Source: Macrophomina tecta
Lineage: Eukaryota > Ascomycota > Dothideomycetes > Botryosphaeriales > Botryosphaeriaceae
Reading direction: 5' to 3'
DNA: 64,000 nucleotides
Assembly: GCA_024180945.1 (NCBI GenBank)
Contig: JAKSGN010000033.1
Span: 1,984,001-2,048,000 of the forward strand
Below the pieces are notes generated by a model. It was not told the DNA's origin and made no database searches. It saw only the letters and a program-made list of their open reading frames with translations. A program made the position numbers and the translations under genes. Below, one piece after another: positions 47,610-59,444 of this stretch (positions are counted from its first letter, which is position 1; each line of letters begins with the position of its first letter).

Positions 47610-49684
47610 TCATCTTCCAATCTCCGGCTTCCTCGCCATATTCACCACCGGTGGAGGCCCATCCAGATCCGGATACGGCAGCGGTCCAATTGGCCTTCCG
47701 TGAGTAGGACTCATCGGCCTGCCGTTGGGGCTCATTGGCCTGTTCCCTGGACTCATCGGCCTGTTATCCGTATCAGGGTAGGGCAGTGGTGTCTTGGGCG
47801 GGAGTGGAGGAGGCGAATGAGGCGGCGTGAGCCTCACAGACCCATCGGTGGTTGCCGTGGCCGGGCGAGCTTCTTCACCACTACGCCTCGGAGTAGTGGG
47901 CATGGGCAGGAGCGACCCGTTGGAACTGCGGTACGGGAGGTATACCTCCGCCGATGTACGAGGACGTTGCTGCTCTTCGGTCTCGACCGGCTGAGGATAC
48001 TCGTCCGAGGAAACCACAGCGAATTTTTCCGTGTCATCAATCGACGGCAGGCGATTGCTCCGGAAGCGTGGAGAGTTGGGTGACAACATATCGTTCTGGG
48101 ATGGCGTCTGAGGCGTCTTCAACGGAGGCACAACGTCTTCTGCTGGTAACTCGACGGCAATAGGGTTCGAAGGGGGCGTATAGCCATCGCCTGGCGCGGG
48201 AGGCAAGGGCCGGTCCCATTTCGACTCGGACGTGTATTCGGTGACACCGGCATGCTGGGCTCTTTCCCACCTGATCTTCGCACGGTGAATACGAGCGAGT
48301 TTAGCGGCGGCGTCGAGGTTCATCCCTTGGACTTCTTCCTTGGCGAGATACCGGCGGGTGTTGGTGCTGATCTCAGCGAGCCGGTTCCACTCGTTCATGC
48401 CGAATTCGCCCACGCCAACCTCCACATTGAGGCGGTAGTAGTTCTCCTGGTTCACTCCACGCCTGGCCAGATGCTCCTTCAACATGAACTGGTGGGTGTC
48501 CTCGCACCCTTCGATCTTCGCAATCAAGCGTCTCCGAGCCTCGGCGAAGTCGCCCATGCCGCTGCTGATGAAACCTTCCCACCAGAGATGTTGCTGGTTG
48601 GCAGTTCCGCTGGGCCTCTTGCCTGTGCCAATGCTGATGAACACGCCCACCTCTCTTCCCGGCCACTCATTCCGTACTGCTTCATCCAAAATCTGAGGAG
48701 CAGGGTTGTATTTTCCAGCACCTTCGTCAATGAAGACCGACTGCCCGATCTGGATCGGCTTGAAGGCGAGCCCGGTCGCCGAGGTAGCGCGGCCAGCCTG
48801 CCATATGGTGCACTCGAATTCCGGGGGAGGTTCGGCGCGTGAGTCGTACGACCTCAGGAGAACGGCCTTGCCGTTCTTCTGGGTCCCCTTGTAGACTGCA
48901 GTAACGGCGCTGTGAATCGGTTAGACCCAGGAGGTGCGCTGGAAGCTTGCATAGACTTACGTTTTTGTGCGATTCTCCCTGTTGTCGTAGAGCAGCGCAT
49001 TTGGGTTGCCCCAGCGCATGGCGGCATATGGACCGCGCATGTTGATTGGGGCCATGCCAATCTGACTGTACCGGCTCGAGGTGCTCAAACTCCGCTGGGG
49101 GCGGCCGTGAATGCTCGCCCTGGGGCTGAGTGGCGAGTTCAGGTCGAGGTCGGAAGCGGTAGTGTCGTCCTTGCCCTCTGCCTCGTTCAAAGTGTGTTCG
49201 CGCACACATTCGCGGATGGCCTCCTCAAGCTTCGAGGCCTTGAACAGGGTCGACCGGTAGGGAATGCCGGCGATGGTCTTGTCGGTTTCGAAGACACGCT
49301 TCGTCATGCGCACGTAGACATCCTTGCACGTCTCGAGGTCCAGGCGCAGGCGGCCAAGCATGATGGCGATCAAGCCGCCGGTGCCGGTGCCGGCAATGAG
49401 GTCGAAGTGCTCGCATGGCTTGGGTATATCGTGGCGTTTGGGGGCTTTGCCGTGGATTTCGACATAGGTGCGGTGCATGAGCTCTTGGAGCAAGATCAAC
49501 ATGGAGTAGCCGCGGACACCACCGCCATCTGCGAGGCAATATGTCAGTATGAGGTCACCAGAGCGGATCGGGGGGGCCGGGGCGGACCTAGCGAAAGGAT
49601 GCGCAACGGCGGGCCCTTGGTAGTGTCTTTGCGGCGCAGGCCAGTCGACTCGACGACGGACAAGTGCTGGAGGGGTTCCGGCAT
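47610..49684 (-). CDS. Patatin-like phospholipase-family protein lacking the catalytic serine
   Basis: Three exons, 49684-49588, 49528-48961, 48909-47610, give 654 aa. The patatin domain starts PPLRILSLDGGGVRGYS, the oxyanion-hole motif, and continues with CEHFDLIAGTGTGGLIAIML. The nucleophile elbow is normally G-T-S-T-G; here the Ser position is Gly (codon GGC). The usual Asp motif DG[GA] reads FIDEGAGKYNP, with an extra Glu. The fold is otherwise conserved (ATSATGLAFKPIQIG, GVFISIGTGKRPSG). Active patatins hydrolyse acyl lipids; this copy is predicted to be inactive or non-classical. From about residue 460 the protein is Pro/Ser/Thr-rich and disordered, closing with four (N/G)RPMSP-type repeats. 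Intron 1 splits the Asp codon of DGGG in phase 1, exactly as in the paralogue at 54175-56848. Confidence 0.9.
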
Positions 49685-50678
49685 GGCGGAAAGGAGCTGG
49701 TGGCGCCGGCGACCTGGGAGAGGGGGCCTTGACGGGTGGTCGCGGAGAGGGCGAGGGAGGCGCGGGGCCGGATGTGAAGGGTGCGGTGGTGCGCAGGAGC
49801 GGGTGCGATGTAAGAGCGGCGCAGGTGTGTGAGAGGGGGGGGAAAAAAAAGAGCGCTGGGGAGCGGGTGGGTATAAGGCTGGTCGGGAATGCAGGCGGAG
49901 GGACGAGGAGGACGGTGCCTGGGCTGTCCGGCGCGGCGCGAGGATGGTGAGTCTTGCAGCCGCACGTGCAGTAGTCTTGAGTGCCGCGCGCGCCCAACGG
50001 CTGGCGGCAGCCGGCGCAGGCTTTGAAGAGGGCGAATCACGATGCGGTGACGTCTGCGCAGGCTCGCGCGGCGGCGCACACAGCCACAGTCGCCGCCCGA
50101 GCTTGACCGCTGATTCGACCGGCGACGCCTGCGATCAACAGGTTCTCCCGCGCTTTGGGCTCGCGCGAAGCCTGTGTCGAAGCTTCTCCCCGCTGTTTCG
50201 AGCACCACAAACCTGCCTGTCGCGAGATCAGTGTGGCGGGCGACGGGCTCGCGTGCAGCGCACTCACCACCACGCGCGCCCGGCACCCGACGGCAGCCAC
50301 AGCCAAGCGTGCTCACCGTCGAACGCCTCTCTCCCAACACATCTGCGCCTCTCGGAGCGCCCGCAGCGCCCAAGACCGGCGGCCTGGCAGGGCCAGCAGC
50401 TGCGCGCAGGCCAGCCCGCCCGCCCGCCCGCCATGACTCGCCGCTTATCGATAGCCCGCGCCCTCCGCTGCCAAAACGAGGCATGCAATCCAACTGCGTG
50501 TCAACCCCGCAGTCGCGACCTCCGCCAGCACAGCGCATCTCTCAAGCCAGACACATCTACCTCTCTCTGATCGCCCGGCGCGTCTGCTGCGTGTCTGCCG
50601 CCAACTGCTACTCTTCTTGCTGCCTGTGATTGCAACGCCTCCCCGCGCCCGCCAGCCGTGCCCTCGAGGCTGAGGACC
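49685..50678. promoter_or_regulatory. Divergent promoter region, patatin-like gene and MOSC gene
   Basis: About 1 kb of very GC-rich DNA between two divergent starts. Long frames on both strands are compositional. No TATA box or repeat of note was seen. Confidence 0.45.
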
Positions 50679-51804
50679 ATGCCACTGAAGATCGGCCAAG
50701 TACGTAGCCCAGACACACTGACACGCGTTGTCGCACTCTGACGCGCCCGTTCCTGGGTTTCAGCTGTACACCTACCCTATCAAGGCGTTGCTGCCCACGC
50801 CCACCCCGTCCACGACCATCACCAAGACCGGCTTCCAGTATGACCGCCGCTTCATGCTGCTCAAGGTCGAGGCCGACGGCAGCCTCAAGAACATGCATGT
50901 CGTCTACTTCCCCGAGCTGACCACCTTCCAACCTTCCATTACCTTTCCGGACGGTGCTGGCGAGAAGGGCAGCATCAGGGTGGACTTCCGCCCGCCGCCT
51001 GATTCCGGGAAGCAGCCCGACTCGTTGGAGATCCCGCTGCAGCCGGACCCTGCCGGGCTGCCCGAAGTGGAGGTCGTGATGCACAAAAGCTCCACCAAGG
51101 CCTTCGACATGGGTTCCCCGTACAGCGACTGGTTTTCCAAATGCCTGGGATACAGCGTCAGGCTGGTCTTCCTCGGCGACCACAGGCGCCAGGTGCTCAT
51201 GTCCCGCTCTCCCGCGCAAACGGAGCCAAAGTCCTGGCTGTCCACCATTGCAAGCAACATCCCCCTTGTCGGCTCCGAGGAGAAAGACACCGTCACCTTC
51301 CAGGACTGCGCTGCCTATCTGGTCGTGTCCCAGACATCCCTGCACGACGTGTCTGCCCGTCTGCCTGATGGAGTCGAGATGGATGTTACCAAATTCCGGC
51401 CCAACATCGTCATTGAGGGCGCTGACGAGCCCTGGGAAGAGGATTACTGGGCCGAGATTGCCATAGGCGATGCCACCGTAACCCTCACGCACAACTGTGT
51501 CCGATGCTCCAGCATCAATATTGATTACGAGACGGGAAAACCTGGGACAGGGCCTACTGGCCAAGTTTTGAAGAAGCTGCAAAAAGACCGAAGAGTCGAT
51601 ACCGGTGCTAAATGGAGCCCTGTCTTTGGCCGCTACGGTTTCCCTGGTGCTGGCGATGAAGGAAAGCGGATCTCCGTTGGCGACGAGGCTAGGATACTGA
51701 AGCGAAACAAAGAGAGGACAACTTTTGGTAAGCTCTCTTACCCAACAATTGCTACAAACACCTGACTTTCGATTCCAGATTGGCCCGGACTTGGTGGGTC
51801 GTAG
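50679..51804 (+). CDS. MOSC-domain molybdenum-cofactor protein (YcbX/mARC type)
   Basis: Three exons, 50679-50699, 50764-51727, 51779-51804, give 336 aa. The first exon (MPLKIGQ) and the last (DWPGLGGS) are tiny, but both are needed for the frame and both introns are GT-AG. An N-terminal beta-barrel region begins LYTYPIKALLPTP, the usual start of these proteins, then GFQYDRRFMLLK. The MOSC core includes DCAAYLVVSQTSL, DVTKFRPNIVIEGADEPWEE and THNCVRCSSINIDYETGK, whose Cys is the proposed Mo ligand (VRC). The family acts as amidoxime or N-hydroxylated-substrate reductases or moco sulfide carriers. No fused PLP domain or ferredoxin is present. Likely cytosolic or mitochondrial; no targeting signal is obvious. 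Confidence 0.92.
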
Positions 51805-54174
51805 ATTGCACCGCGCTCGTCTTCTAGACTACGTTCATTCCTGACCCCTACGCCTGTCAAAATGAGGCTACTCATCGTTTTGCCCTCCGTCCTTCTCCAT
51901 TACGCTCTTCGACACGGGTCCTCAATAGCCCGAGTTCCACCATCAAGGCTCTTGACCACTCCACCTTGTGCATCGCCGAGTCCACCCATCCAGCAAACGC
52001 CTTCGCAAATTCTCTGACCCTTCCCCCCTAATCTTGATCTTCTCCTCCTCCATCCCCGCCATGCTCGTCTCCCCTTCACCGACACTGCCACGAACCTTCG
52101 CCTCCGCCGCTTCCCCAATCGCCTTCAGCAATCGCTTGCATACCGCAGAAACCCGTTCCTTTGCAGTCAACGGCCCTGCCCTACCACCAGAACCTCCAAC
52201 ATCAGTCGATCCATCTCCATCTCCATCTCTATCTCAAAATTCACCAGTATCACACCGTTCCAACCGCACCCGCACGCTCTAGACCAAGCCTAGCACTTTC
52301 TTTCCCGCCAACTTCCTCAACCCTACCGTGTCCCTTTCGTGCGCTGCCAAGATCGTCCTGAACAGCTTCAACGCTGCCCCCAGTGACTTGAGCAAGGCTG
52401 TAGCTGCCATTAAGAACGGTGGTCGGGGCGGCGAGAAAGCTGGCAAACGTGCAAAGAAGTGTGCGTAGATCATCCGGTCTGTATCCGCGGAAGCGTTCCT
52501 ACTGCTACGGTACGAGCGGCCTGAAACCAGCCCTCAATCACGAGGATACGAGGACTGATGCGAAGCCTTGCAATAGCGGGGCCCGTGGCCATTGACTCCC
52601 CACCCACCTTGCCGGCTTCTGTCATGCTTCCTGCCGCCATGCGACTTTCTGACGAACATGCTGCCCGGCGCGGAGGAATAACGTGCTGAAGAAGTAGTTC
52701 TGAGGCCCTTCGAAAACGACTCGCCCAATCAGCTTGTCGCCACAGGTCAGACAAGCACCACGACCAGCGACCCCAACGACGATAGCGCGTGTGAAATTCA
52801 ATGAGCTTTTTCGTTATGTCCAGCAGAACCAGTAGCTAGCTGTCCGCGCGTTGTCCTTTAAAAGTGCTCACGAACGGCCTCTCGCCACACAGCAATCGCA
52901 GCAAGCAGGACAAACTACACATCACCCACGTGGGTATATTCTCCCCCCTCTCTCATCATGAAGCTTATAACCCACGCGCGTGTGCCACTTAGCACCACCC
53001 CACACGAACCAACAAACCATGCCTTTTCCACACCGCTCATCAACCAGATGATCCACCCACGATACACTACACAACACGGCACGGCTCGCCGCCCCTGCCG
53101 CTAAAAAAAGAAACTAGCAACCAGCGCGAACTGCAACGCAGCACAGCCGAGCCGAACCACGGCCCGAAAACGGGAAGAAGCAAGGACAACGCGGAAAAAA
53201 GAGAGAGAAAGAGCCAAGAAAGAAAGACAGGCCACCCGACCACCGGCTAAAATCCCAGCGGCGCCCTGTTTTCTTTCTCCGTCTCTTGACGCCATTCAGG
53301 TGATCCCGTCACCTCACCCACGTTCAACCTAGCTCGCCCCATCATATGCGCGTGCTCGATCAGCAATCCGGCATTCTACACCTTTTTTTCACTGCTGCAG
53401 ACAGGCCAAGCGTCGTGTGATCTCCCTCTCGTTCTGTCACCCCACCGAAAAAAAAAAAAAAAAAAAGACGAGAGCATACGACGTCAAAGTAGCAATAATT
53501 ATTTTTCCTCCTTTGAATGTCATTTGACAAGGAAAATGACCGAATGCAATTTCCTCTAGTTTCCTTATCTTTCTTTCTTTCTTTCTCTCGGCCATTGACA
53601 AAATCTCTCTCTCTCTCTCTCTCTCTTTCTTTTTGGTTTTCCATGTGTGTATTTACAGCAGGTGTTTCGCCGACTTTCTCTATCCAGCCCGCCCCGAGCG
53701 CTTTTTATGTGATGGATGAATTAACGGAGGATAATTGAACAAGAAAATGCAATATGCCCGACCGGCGACGAAGAGTGTCGGGACGAATAAAGGAAAATAT
53801 GCCCCATGATTCTGATAGGTAGATGATGTTACAAGATTTCCACCACTTTTCTGTTGTTCTCTTTCTCCCTGTGATGGAAAGCAAGTGAAAGCAAAACAAA
53901 AAAAAAAAAAGAAAAAAAAAAAAACATCCCTCTTTGAACGCAAATGGCAGGTCGGGTGGTCTTTTCTGCTTGAATACGAACATGCGTGAAGCAGCAGATA
54001 GCCGAAATGAAGAATGTCCGAATATAGTGCGTTGGACGATCAACGACGCGTATTTGCCGATGCTGAATGCATTCCCTCACGGCGGCCAAACAGTCCAAGG
54101 CGTCTCATAAATCAGTTTGCACCTGGGGTATCAAGCTCTCTCCGACAACGAACAAGAAAGAAAAGCGCACACTC
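51805..54174. other. Region with no confident gene; coding-like texture at 51860-52690
   Basis: Between 51860 and 52690 the plus strand has stretches with gene-like codons in shifting frames, for example one ending at the TAG near 52466 that reads AAKIVLNSFNAAPSDLSKAV followed by IKNGGRGGEKAGKRAKK, but I could not join them into one model with a start. The minus strand is open as well. From 52800 to 54170 there are A- and T-runs (53446-53466, 53898-53923) and a (CT)n tract at about 53607-53626. No RNA gene seen. Confidence 0.35.
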
Positions 54175-56848
54175 TCACCTCCCCTCCTTTCCCACCTTTC
54201 CCCTCCCACTCGTACTCCCATTAGTCAGCTGCTCACCCGACGCCTTCGCACCACCACCACCACCCGAGGACGACCTCCTCTCTCCCCCACCACCGGCAGA
54301 TGAACTCCTCCTCCCGTCCCTATTAGGCCTGCTTCCCCCCATACCACCAACAACCGAAACCAAATTCCTCAAACTCGGCCTCCTCTCGCCGCCCTCGCCC
54401 GGCCTCTCCCATTCCACGACACCGTCCTCCTCGTCCGTATACTCGCCTGTCAACCACCGCCCCGTGTACGTATCCCACCTCCTGCGATCCCGGTTGCGAT
54501 CGCCTTCCTCCGCGAAAGCCGCGGCGCGCTCTCTTGCGCGGCGCTGCCGCACCAGCTTCTCGGCGGCCTGCTTGACCTTGGTCATCGGCGGCGCGTACGT
54601 GTCGTACCTGTGGTCGAAGGGGCGGTTGAGGTACGCGGCGGTGGCGTCCTCCATGCGGGTGAGCGTGCGGCCGCCGGGGACGGTCTTCGGCTTGCCGCGC
54701 GAGCGCGGGACGGAAGGGGAGGGGTGGCGCGTGGACGCGGGGGACGAAGGGGCGGAGGCGGTGGCTGCCGGGTCGTCGCCGCCGCCGTTGCCCGACGATT
54801 TGGTGGAGGGGAGGGTGACTTTCCAGTCCGGCGTCGTCGTCGTCGTCGTCGTCGTCCGGCGGTCCGTTGCCGTGCTCGTCGGCACTGCCGTCAGGCCTCT
54901 CTGTTGGTGCCGAGGCCTGCGATTCCGCAGCGCCTCCACGTTCGAGCCCATCAGGACGTCCGGCGCGCTGGACGACGCAACGGGCTGCATCGCCTTTGGG
55001 ATCGTCCGCGGAGGCTCCGCCACGCCGGCTGCGACGCTGCTCGCAAAGTGCCCTTCTCCCGCCCATGGACCCTTCTCCCAGTTGTCCAGCTTCATCTTCT
55101 CGAGCCCCTTGTCCACGTTGAGCCGCTTGTACCACGTATTCTCGCCCTTGGCGATGCGGACCATGGCCCTGTGCTGCTCCTCGCCCTCGGTGTACTTGAT
55201 CAGCACGTTCTTGAACACGGCGAACTTTTCCGCGACCTTCTTCATCGCCCTGCTCGTGCCGAACGGGCCGGGCCAAGCGCTCGCAAAACCGTCCGCGCTC
55301 TCGTCTGGGCGGCCAGTGCCGATGGAAAGTACCAGGGCGGGGTCGCGGTGCTCGCCGTAAAGCGAGACGAACTCGGACCAGGCCGCGCCTGCTGGGTTAT
55401 TCTCACGAATGCCGCCGTCCTTGAAGCCCATGATCTCGCCACGGATGTCGGCCTCCAGAATCTTGAAGTAGAAGGGGGCGGCAGAGGTAGCACGCGTGAC
55501 TTCCCAGATCTTGAGCTTGTCGGCGCCCTCGTTGTAGAGGGTGATGTAGTTGGGGACTGAGACGTAGCGGTGGTCGTAAGTACGTAGAAGATGCGCTTCG
55601 TTGACACGCTCGTTATGTGTTGCGGTGAGACAGATGCTAGAATAACGCTGTTAGCTCTGGAGATGCTAGCTCGGCGTTTGATGGGTATATCCCGCGCTTC
55701 CAGGAGGGTAAGATGCAGACTATAGCTGCTGAAGGAGAACAGTTCCAAAACCAAGAAGCGGCCAACTTGTTACCGAAGAGAAGGGAAAGAACTTACGACT
55801 GACAGATCTGCTCCCCAGGCCGCAGCACCAGAGAGCTCACGGGGTCCTCTTCTTCCTCCACGTTCCAAGGATACCAATCATCGCCGTCGCAGGTCCCGTT
55901 CGGGTGAGTTTTGCAGTGGCGGCGCACAATCTCCTTGACTGCCGCCTCCAGGGGCTTATGATGATACTTGGTGGTCAGAGGTAGCACGCTCCGCCTTTTA
56001 CCAAAGAGGTTGTCACCGACCTGTCCTCAACTCGCCCTTAGTCCGCAGAAAAGCTTCAAGATTGTCCGAATGCACCGACGTACCTGTCGGTAGAGCTCCA
56101 AGCATTGTGGCACGCTCATCCGTAACCGGCCCAACATGGTTGCAATCAGACCGCCTGTACTGGTGCCGTACATGAAATCGAAGTAGTGGCATGGAAGCAG
56201 TTCGTCCTCGTTAAATGTCCGGGGCTCCATAGGGGGTGTCGAGGTGCCATCTTTGCGGCGGGTTGCCGCTTCTGCTGCCTCTTCCATTTCGAGCTTGCGT
56301 TCCCACTCGGCGATTTCGTGCATGAGCTGCTGGACCATGAGGAGACTCGAGTAGCCACGGATGCCGCCGCCATCTGTAAATATCTGTTAGCCCATATCAC
56401 AAGAAGAGACATGAGGAAAGCCCTGAAACTGCGGAACTAGATATGTACGAAAGCCAGTAGTTGAAGCACTCATGCGGAGACCAACTCCCTTCCTCCCCCC
56501 CTTTTTTTTTCTTTTGTTATTTTCATAACGCCAGGATCCGCTGAACGCCTCAACTTCTCTCCTGCAGAATTGTATGTTGCAACAGGGTTGGCCGATCTCA
56601 TAGGCGCCAAGAACTGTCGCGTGTCGTGGCGAGTCGGTGTTGCGGCTTTCCTCGCACATCCACCTTTGGCGGAAAATCCTCAACTTTCACTTACCGAGAG
56701 TCAAGATCGCAGGATCCCAGGGATTTTTCACAGTCCGCGCCCATTCACTGCCGTTGGAGTAGTCGTCGTCGGCCGAGGCAAAGGTGCGCACGGTCCGTAC
56801 ACTGCGCGGCCGCCGGGGGGTGCCAGTGTCCACCTTCAGCGCCGCCAT
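54175..56848 (-). CDS. Patatin-like phospholipase, catalytically complete
   Basis: Four exons, 56848-56695, 56373-56084, 56020-55797, 55636-54175, give 709 aa. The N-terminal 50 residues are basic (TPRRPRSVRTVRTFASADDD). The patatin domain has DPAILTLDGGGIRGYSSLL (oxyanion hole), CHYFDFMYGTSTGGLIATML with the nucleophile Ser, and GFKDGGIRENNPAGAAW with the partner Asp, so the Ser-Asp dyad is intact. SVPNYITLYNEGADKLKIWE and VTRATSAAPFYFKI are typical of fungal members. It is predicted to hydrolyse ester bonds of glycerolipids. The C-terminal 300 residues are low-complexity: an eight-Thr run, Gly/Ser-rich and Arg-rich stretches. Intron 1 splits the Asp codon of DGGG in phase 1, as in the neighbouring Ser-less paralogue. 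The start MAALKVDTGTPRR is the first ATG of the open exon. Confidence 0.92.
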
Positions 56849-58062
56849 CGCGTCCAGACGACGCGAGCGAGCTTCAGACTGGATCCTCGCTCAGCGTATG
56901 CAGTGTGGACGTCCTGGGAGAAAGATCGGTAGCGACGAGAGCTCGCTACTTGGAGAGGGCCAGAAGGCGGCTGACGCTTCGAGCGGAGCGGGCTGAGCTC
57001 TTTGGCGAGGGCGATCGGTGCTTGTTCGCAGCTAGGCGACAGTCTGTCCAAAAAGCAAGATGGGCGCAGTGCGGGGGGCCGTGTCCAGGTCTTATTAAAC
57101 CAGCGGCGAGCGGGCGCGCATGATATGGGGCTGCTGCAAGCCCCTTGAGGGCGGGTGTGGCTGCGGATCTGCTATTTTCGATCAAGTGGCCGCCTGCCGG
57201 GCCCCCAGTGCAACACGAGCAGCCATTCGCCTCGCAAAAGTGCCTGGCTGCGCGATTAAGCCTGGCGATCTACCTCGGGACCGACCCGCTGATGAGCGGA
57301 AGTGGGTTGTGGGTGAAGAGCGCGGACGACGGGGCCGCTGCTCGAGCGTGACCAGCAGCAGCGGACAGGACAGGCGCGGAGCAATCATCCCTCTCGCGCG
57401 CGCGCTTGGTGACAAGGTGCTTCCGCCAGCTAACGCGCTGCGACGACGCGTGGGCGAGCGCTTGCTGCGCAACCCGGATCTTCACACCTCCATCGAGCTT
57501 TTTGCTCCTTCGCCCTGGCATCAAGCATGGCCGGCAGAGGGCGCTAAGGGCAGGGTGTGGTTGTGGTCAGCAGCGCGTGATGCGCTCCCATTGGCCAGCG
57601 TGCTGATCGCTCCGCCAAGCGGACGCCGGGGGTCAGCAGGCTCGGGCTGCTGCGTGTGGCTGCGGGGGGTCGGAGGATATGCAGGAGAGCGAGCGCGGGA
57701 CCAGGTGACGAGAGGGCCGCTGGTTGTGCTGAGTGCTGGTGGCGGGCGGGCAGCGCTGGGGCCGAGACACGGCGATCGCTGACGTCGAAGGGTCCAAGGG
57801 CTGAGCCACCGCCAGCAGCGCACGCCTCTGCCCACCTCTTAGTCACCCTCCTGCGTGCGCCCTCGGACACTCCGCACACGCCCTGCCTGCCTGTTCCTGA
57901 GCCCGCCCAGTCGAGAATCACCCCATCTGCTCCACAGCCCATTAAAGGCCGCCTGCTGCCTGCCGCCTGCTGCCTGCTGCCCGCTGCTCCCCGTCTCCAC
58001 AGCCTCTACGTCACGCTCTGGCCACGGGACGAACACCCGCAATCCACAACAACACGCCCGCC
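56849..58062. promoter_or_regulatory. Intergenic: divergent promoters of the patatin gene and the 58063 gene
   Basis: GC-rich, stop-poor DNA with overlapping frames on both strands. GCCTGCTGCC units repeat near 57955-57980, just before the 58063 start. No supported gene. Confidence 0.45.
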
Positions 58063-58632
58063 ATGTCGCGCACCTGGAACACCGACTCAACCAGCTCCAC
58101 CCGGAGCGCCGAGAAGTTCGGCCTCGACGACAAGGACTCCTCCAGCATTCTTGTCTACAAGTATCGCAAAGGCCTGGATGTCTCGTCGCAGGAAGACCTC
58201 TGCAAGGCCCTGGACAAAGGTATGCCTGCCCGCAGTCCCAGCGTCCGCAGCCGCTCATCGCTCGCAACCCTAGATCCGAGTCTGCGCGTCACCCGCAAGA
58301 AGATCCCCCGCGGCGACAGCAGAGTCGAAGTGAAGCGCGAGGACCTCTGGAACGACGACGAGAAGAGCGAGTTTTCCGAGTATCCCAACAGCAAGTCCGG
58401 CCTTGCCAGCGTCTGCCTGCCGCGCAGCGTCTGGTTCAAGCGTATGCTGTTCGGCCAGTTTGAAGACCTCTACATCGTCTCGCCAGAAACCTCGCCGAGC
58501 AACTCTCTCAACGGCTCTCCCGAATCCTCGCAGTGCTCTCCCAGCGCCACCTGGAACCAGAGCGCCGCCCCCGACGGCACCGCGCCGCACCATGCCGCCC
58601 AGCATACCAACAATAACCCGGGTGACCAGTAG
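58063..58632 (+). CDS. Unknown Ser-rich protein with a conserved-looking basic core
   Basis: An open frame of 189 codons from ATG 58063. The start MSRTWNTDSTSSTRSAEKFG leads to SSILVYKYRKGLDVSSQEDL, then a basic segment VTRKKIPRGDSRVEVKREDL, an acidic EKSEFSEYPN, and SVCLPRSVWFKRMLFGQFED. The last 55 residues are Ser/Pro/Asn-rich and end NNNPGDQ. I do not recognise the family. A stretch of 54 nt (58220-58273) has a GTATGC donor and a CCCTAG acceptor and is a multiple of three, so the frame is open whether it is spliced or kept; splicing would give 171 aa. Function unknown. Confidence 0.6.
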   Translation: MSRTWNTDSTSSTRSAEKFGLDDKDSSSILVYKYRKGLDVSSQEDLCKALDKGMPARSPSVRSRSSLATLDPSLRVTRKKIPRGDSRVEVKREDLWNDDEKSEFSEYPNSKSGLASVCLPRSVWFKRMLFGQFEDLYIVSPETSPSNSLNGSPESSQCSPSATWNQSAAPDGTAPHHAAQHTNNNPGDQ

Positions 58633-59444
58633 TGCCCAGCTCCTTTGGCGGCGCGCATGGTTGAACGGTTGCGCTGCGCGACGAGCTACTTGTAGCCCGG
58701 CCAACCCCCTACTAACCGGTCTATCATTTGTGAGACATTGTGCGTGACTCGAGCAACGGCCTGAGTGGGCGCTAGTCCACAAGATGCAGCCGTCCAGTCA
58801 CATGCCTCGCCCGGTTTCATTTTTCTTACCCACAGCCACCCAGCTGAACTTCTCTTTCCTCCCGTCGCTTTCCGATTCGATATACCCCAATCCGGCTTTT
58901 TCCAGTATGTACCATGGTTTTCTAGCGAGGGTGTTAGGCAGGTTACGAAAGTCGTAATGAGGCGTTGAGTCTTTTCGGGTATGCAGCGGCAAGATACGAT
59001 GCGATTGAATGCAAGGATTCTGCTTTGTACGCCGCCTTTACGGTTCGTCAAGTCTGGAACTCGAGTCACATGCACTGTGCTGGGAAGGCCCGATTTCTGG
59101 AATCATCTTTCGGTGTGAGCGTCACCTTCTGCATATGAGAATGGCCGTTAGTCCCCGCGTCCGACCATTGCGGCACCTAGCTTGAACCACTGGACACGGA
59201 GTATCCCTCCAAACCCAAGCACCCGCAGCGGAAAATGTACTGATTCAGGAACCACGTCCCATCTACCTTCCTGTTACTCAACATCCGCGTGCTCTCCGTA
59301 TCTCTGCGTCCTCACCACCACCCGACTCCCTCAAGATATCCACCATGCACACGGGGCGACGAGCCCGCTGATAGCCGCCCTGTGCCACTCCTCGCAGAGC
59401 TCAGGCAGCACCACCTCGTGACACGGGGTCTGAGTCGCGCCCCT
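58633..59444. other. Intergenic between convergent genes
   Basis: Convergent 3' ends of the 58063 gene and the CinA gene. Short frames only; no RNA gene or repeat noted. Confidence 0.5.

Noticed and set aside
54014..55360. 448-codon plus-strand ORF and a 317-codon minus-strand ORF in another frame
   Set aside because: Both overlap the large last exon of the patatin gene, whose own frame encodes the conserved DGG motif; the others are Arg/Ser/Gly-rich shadows.
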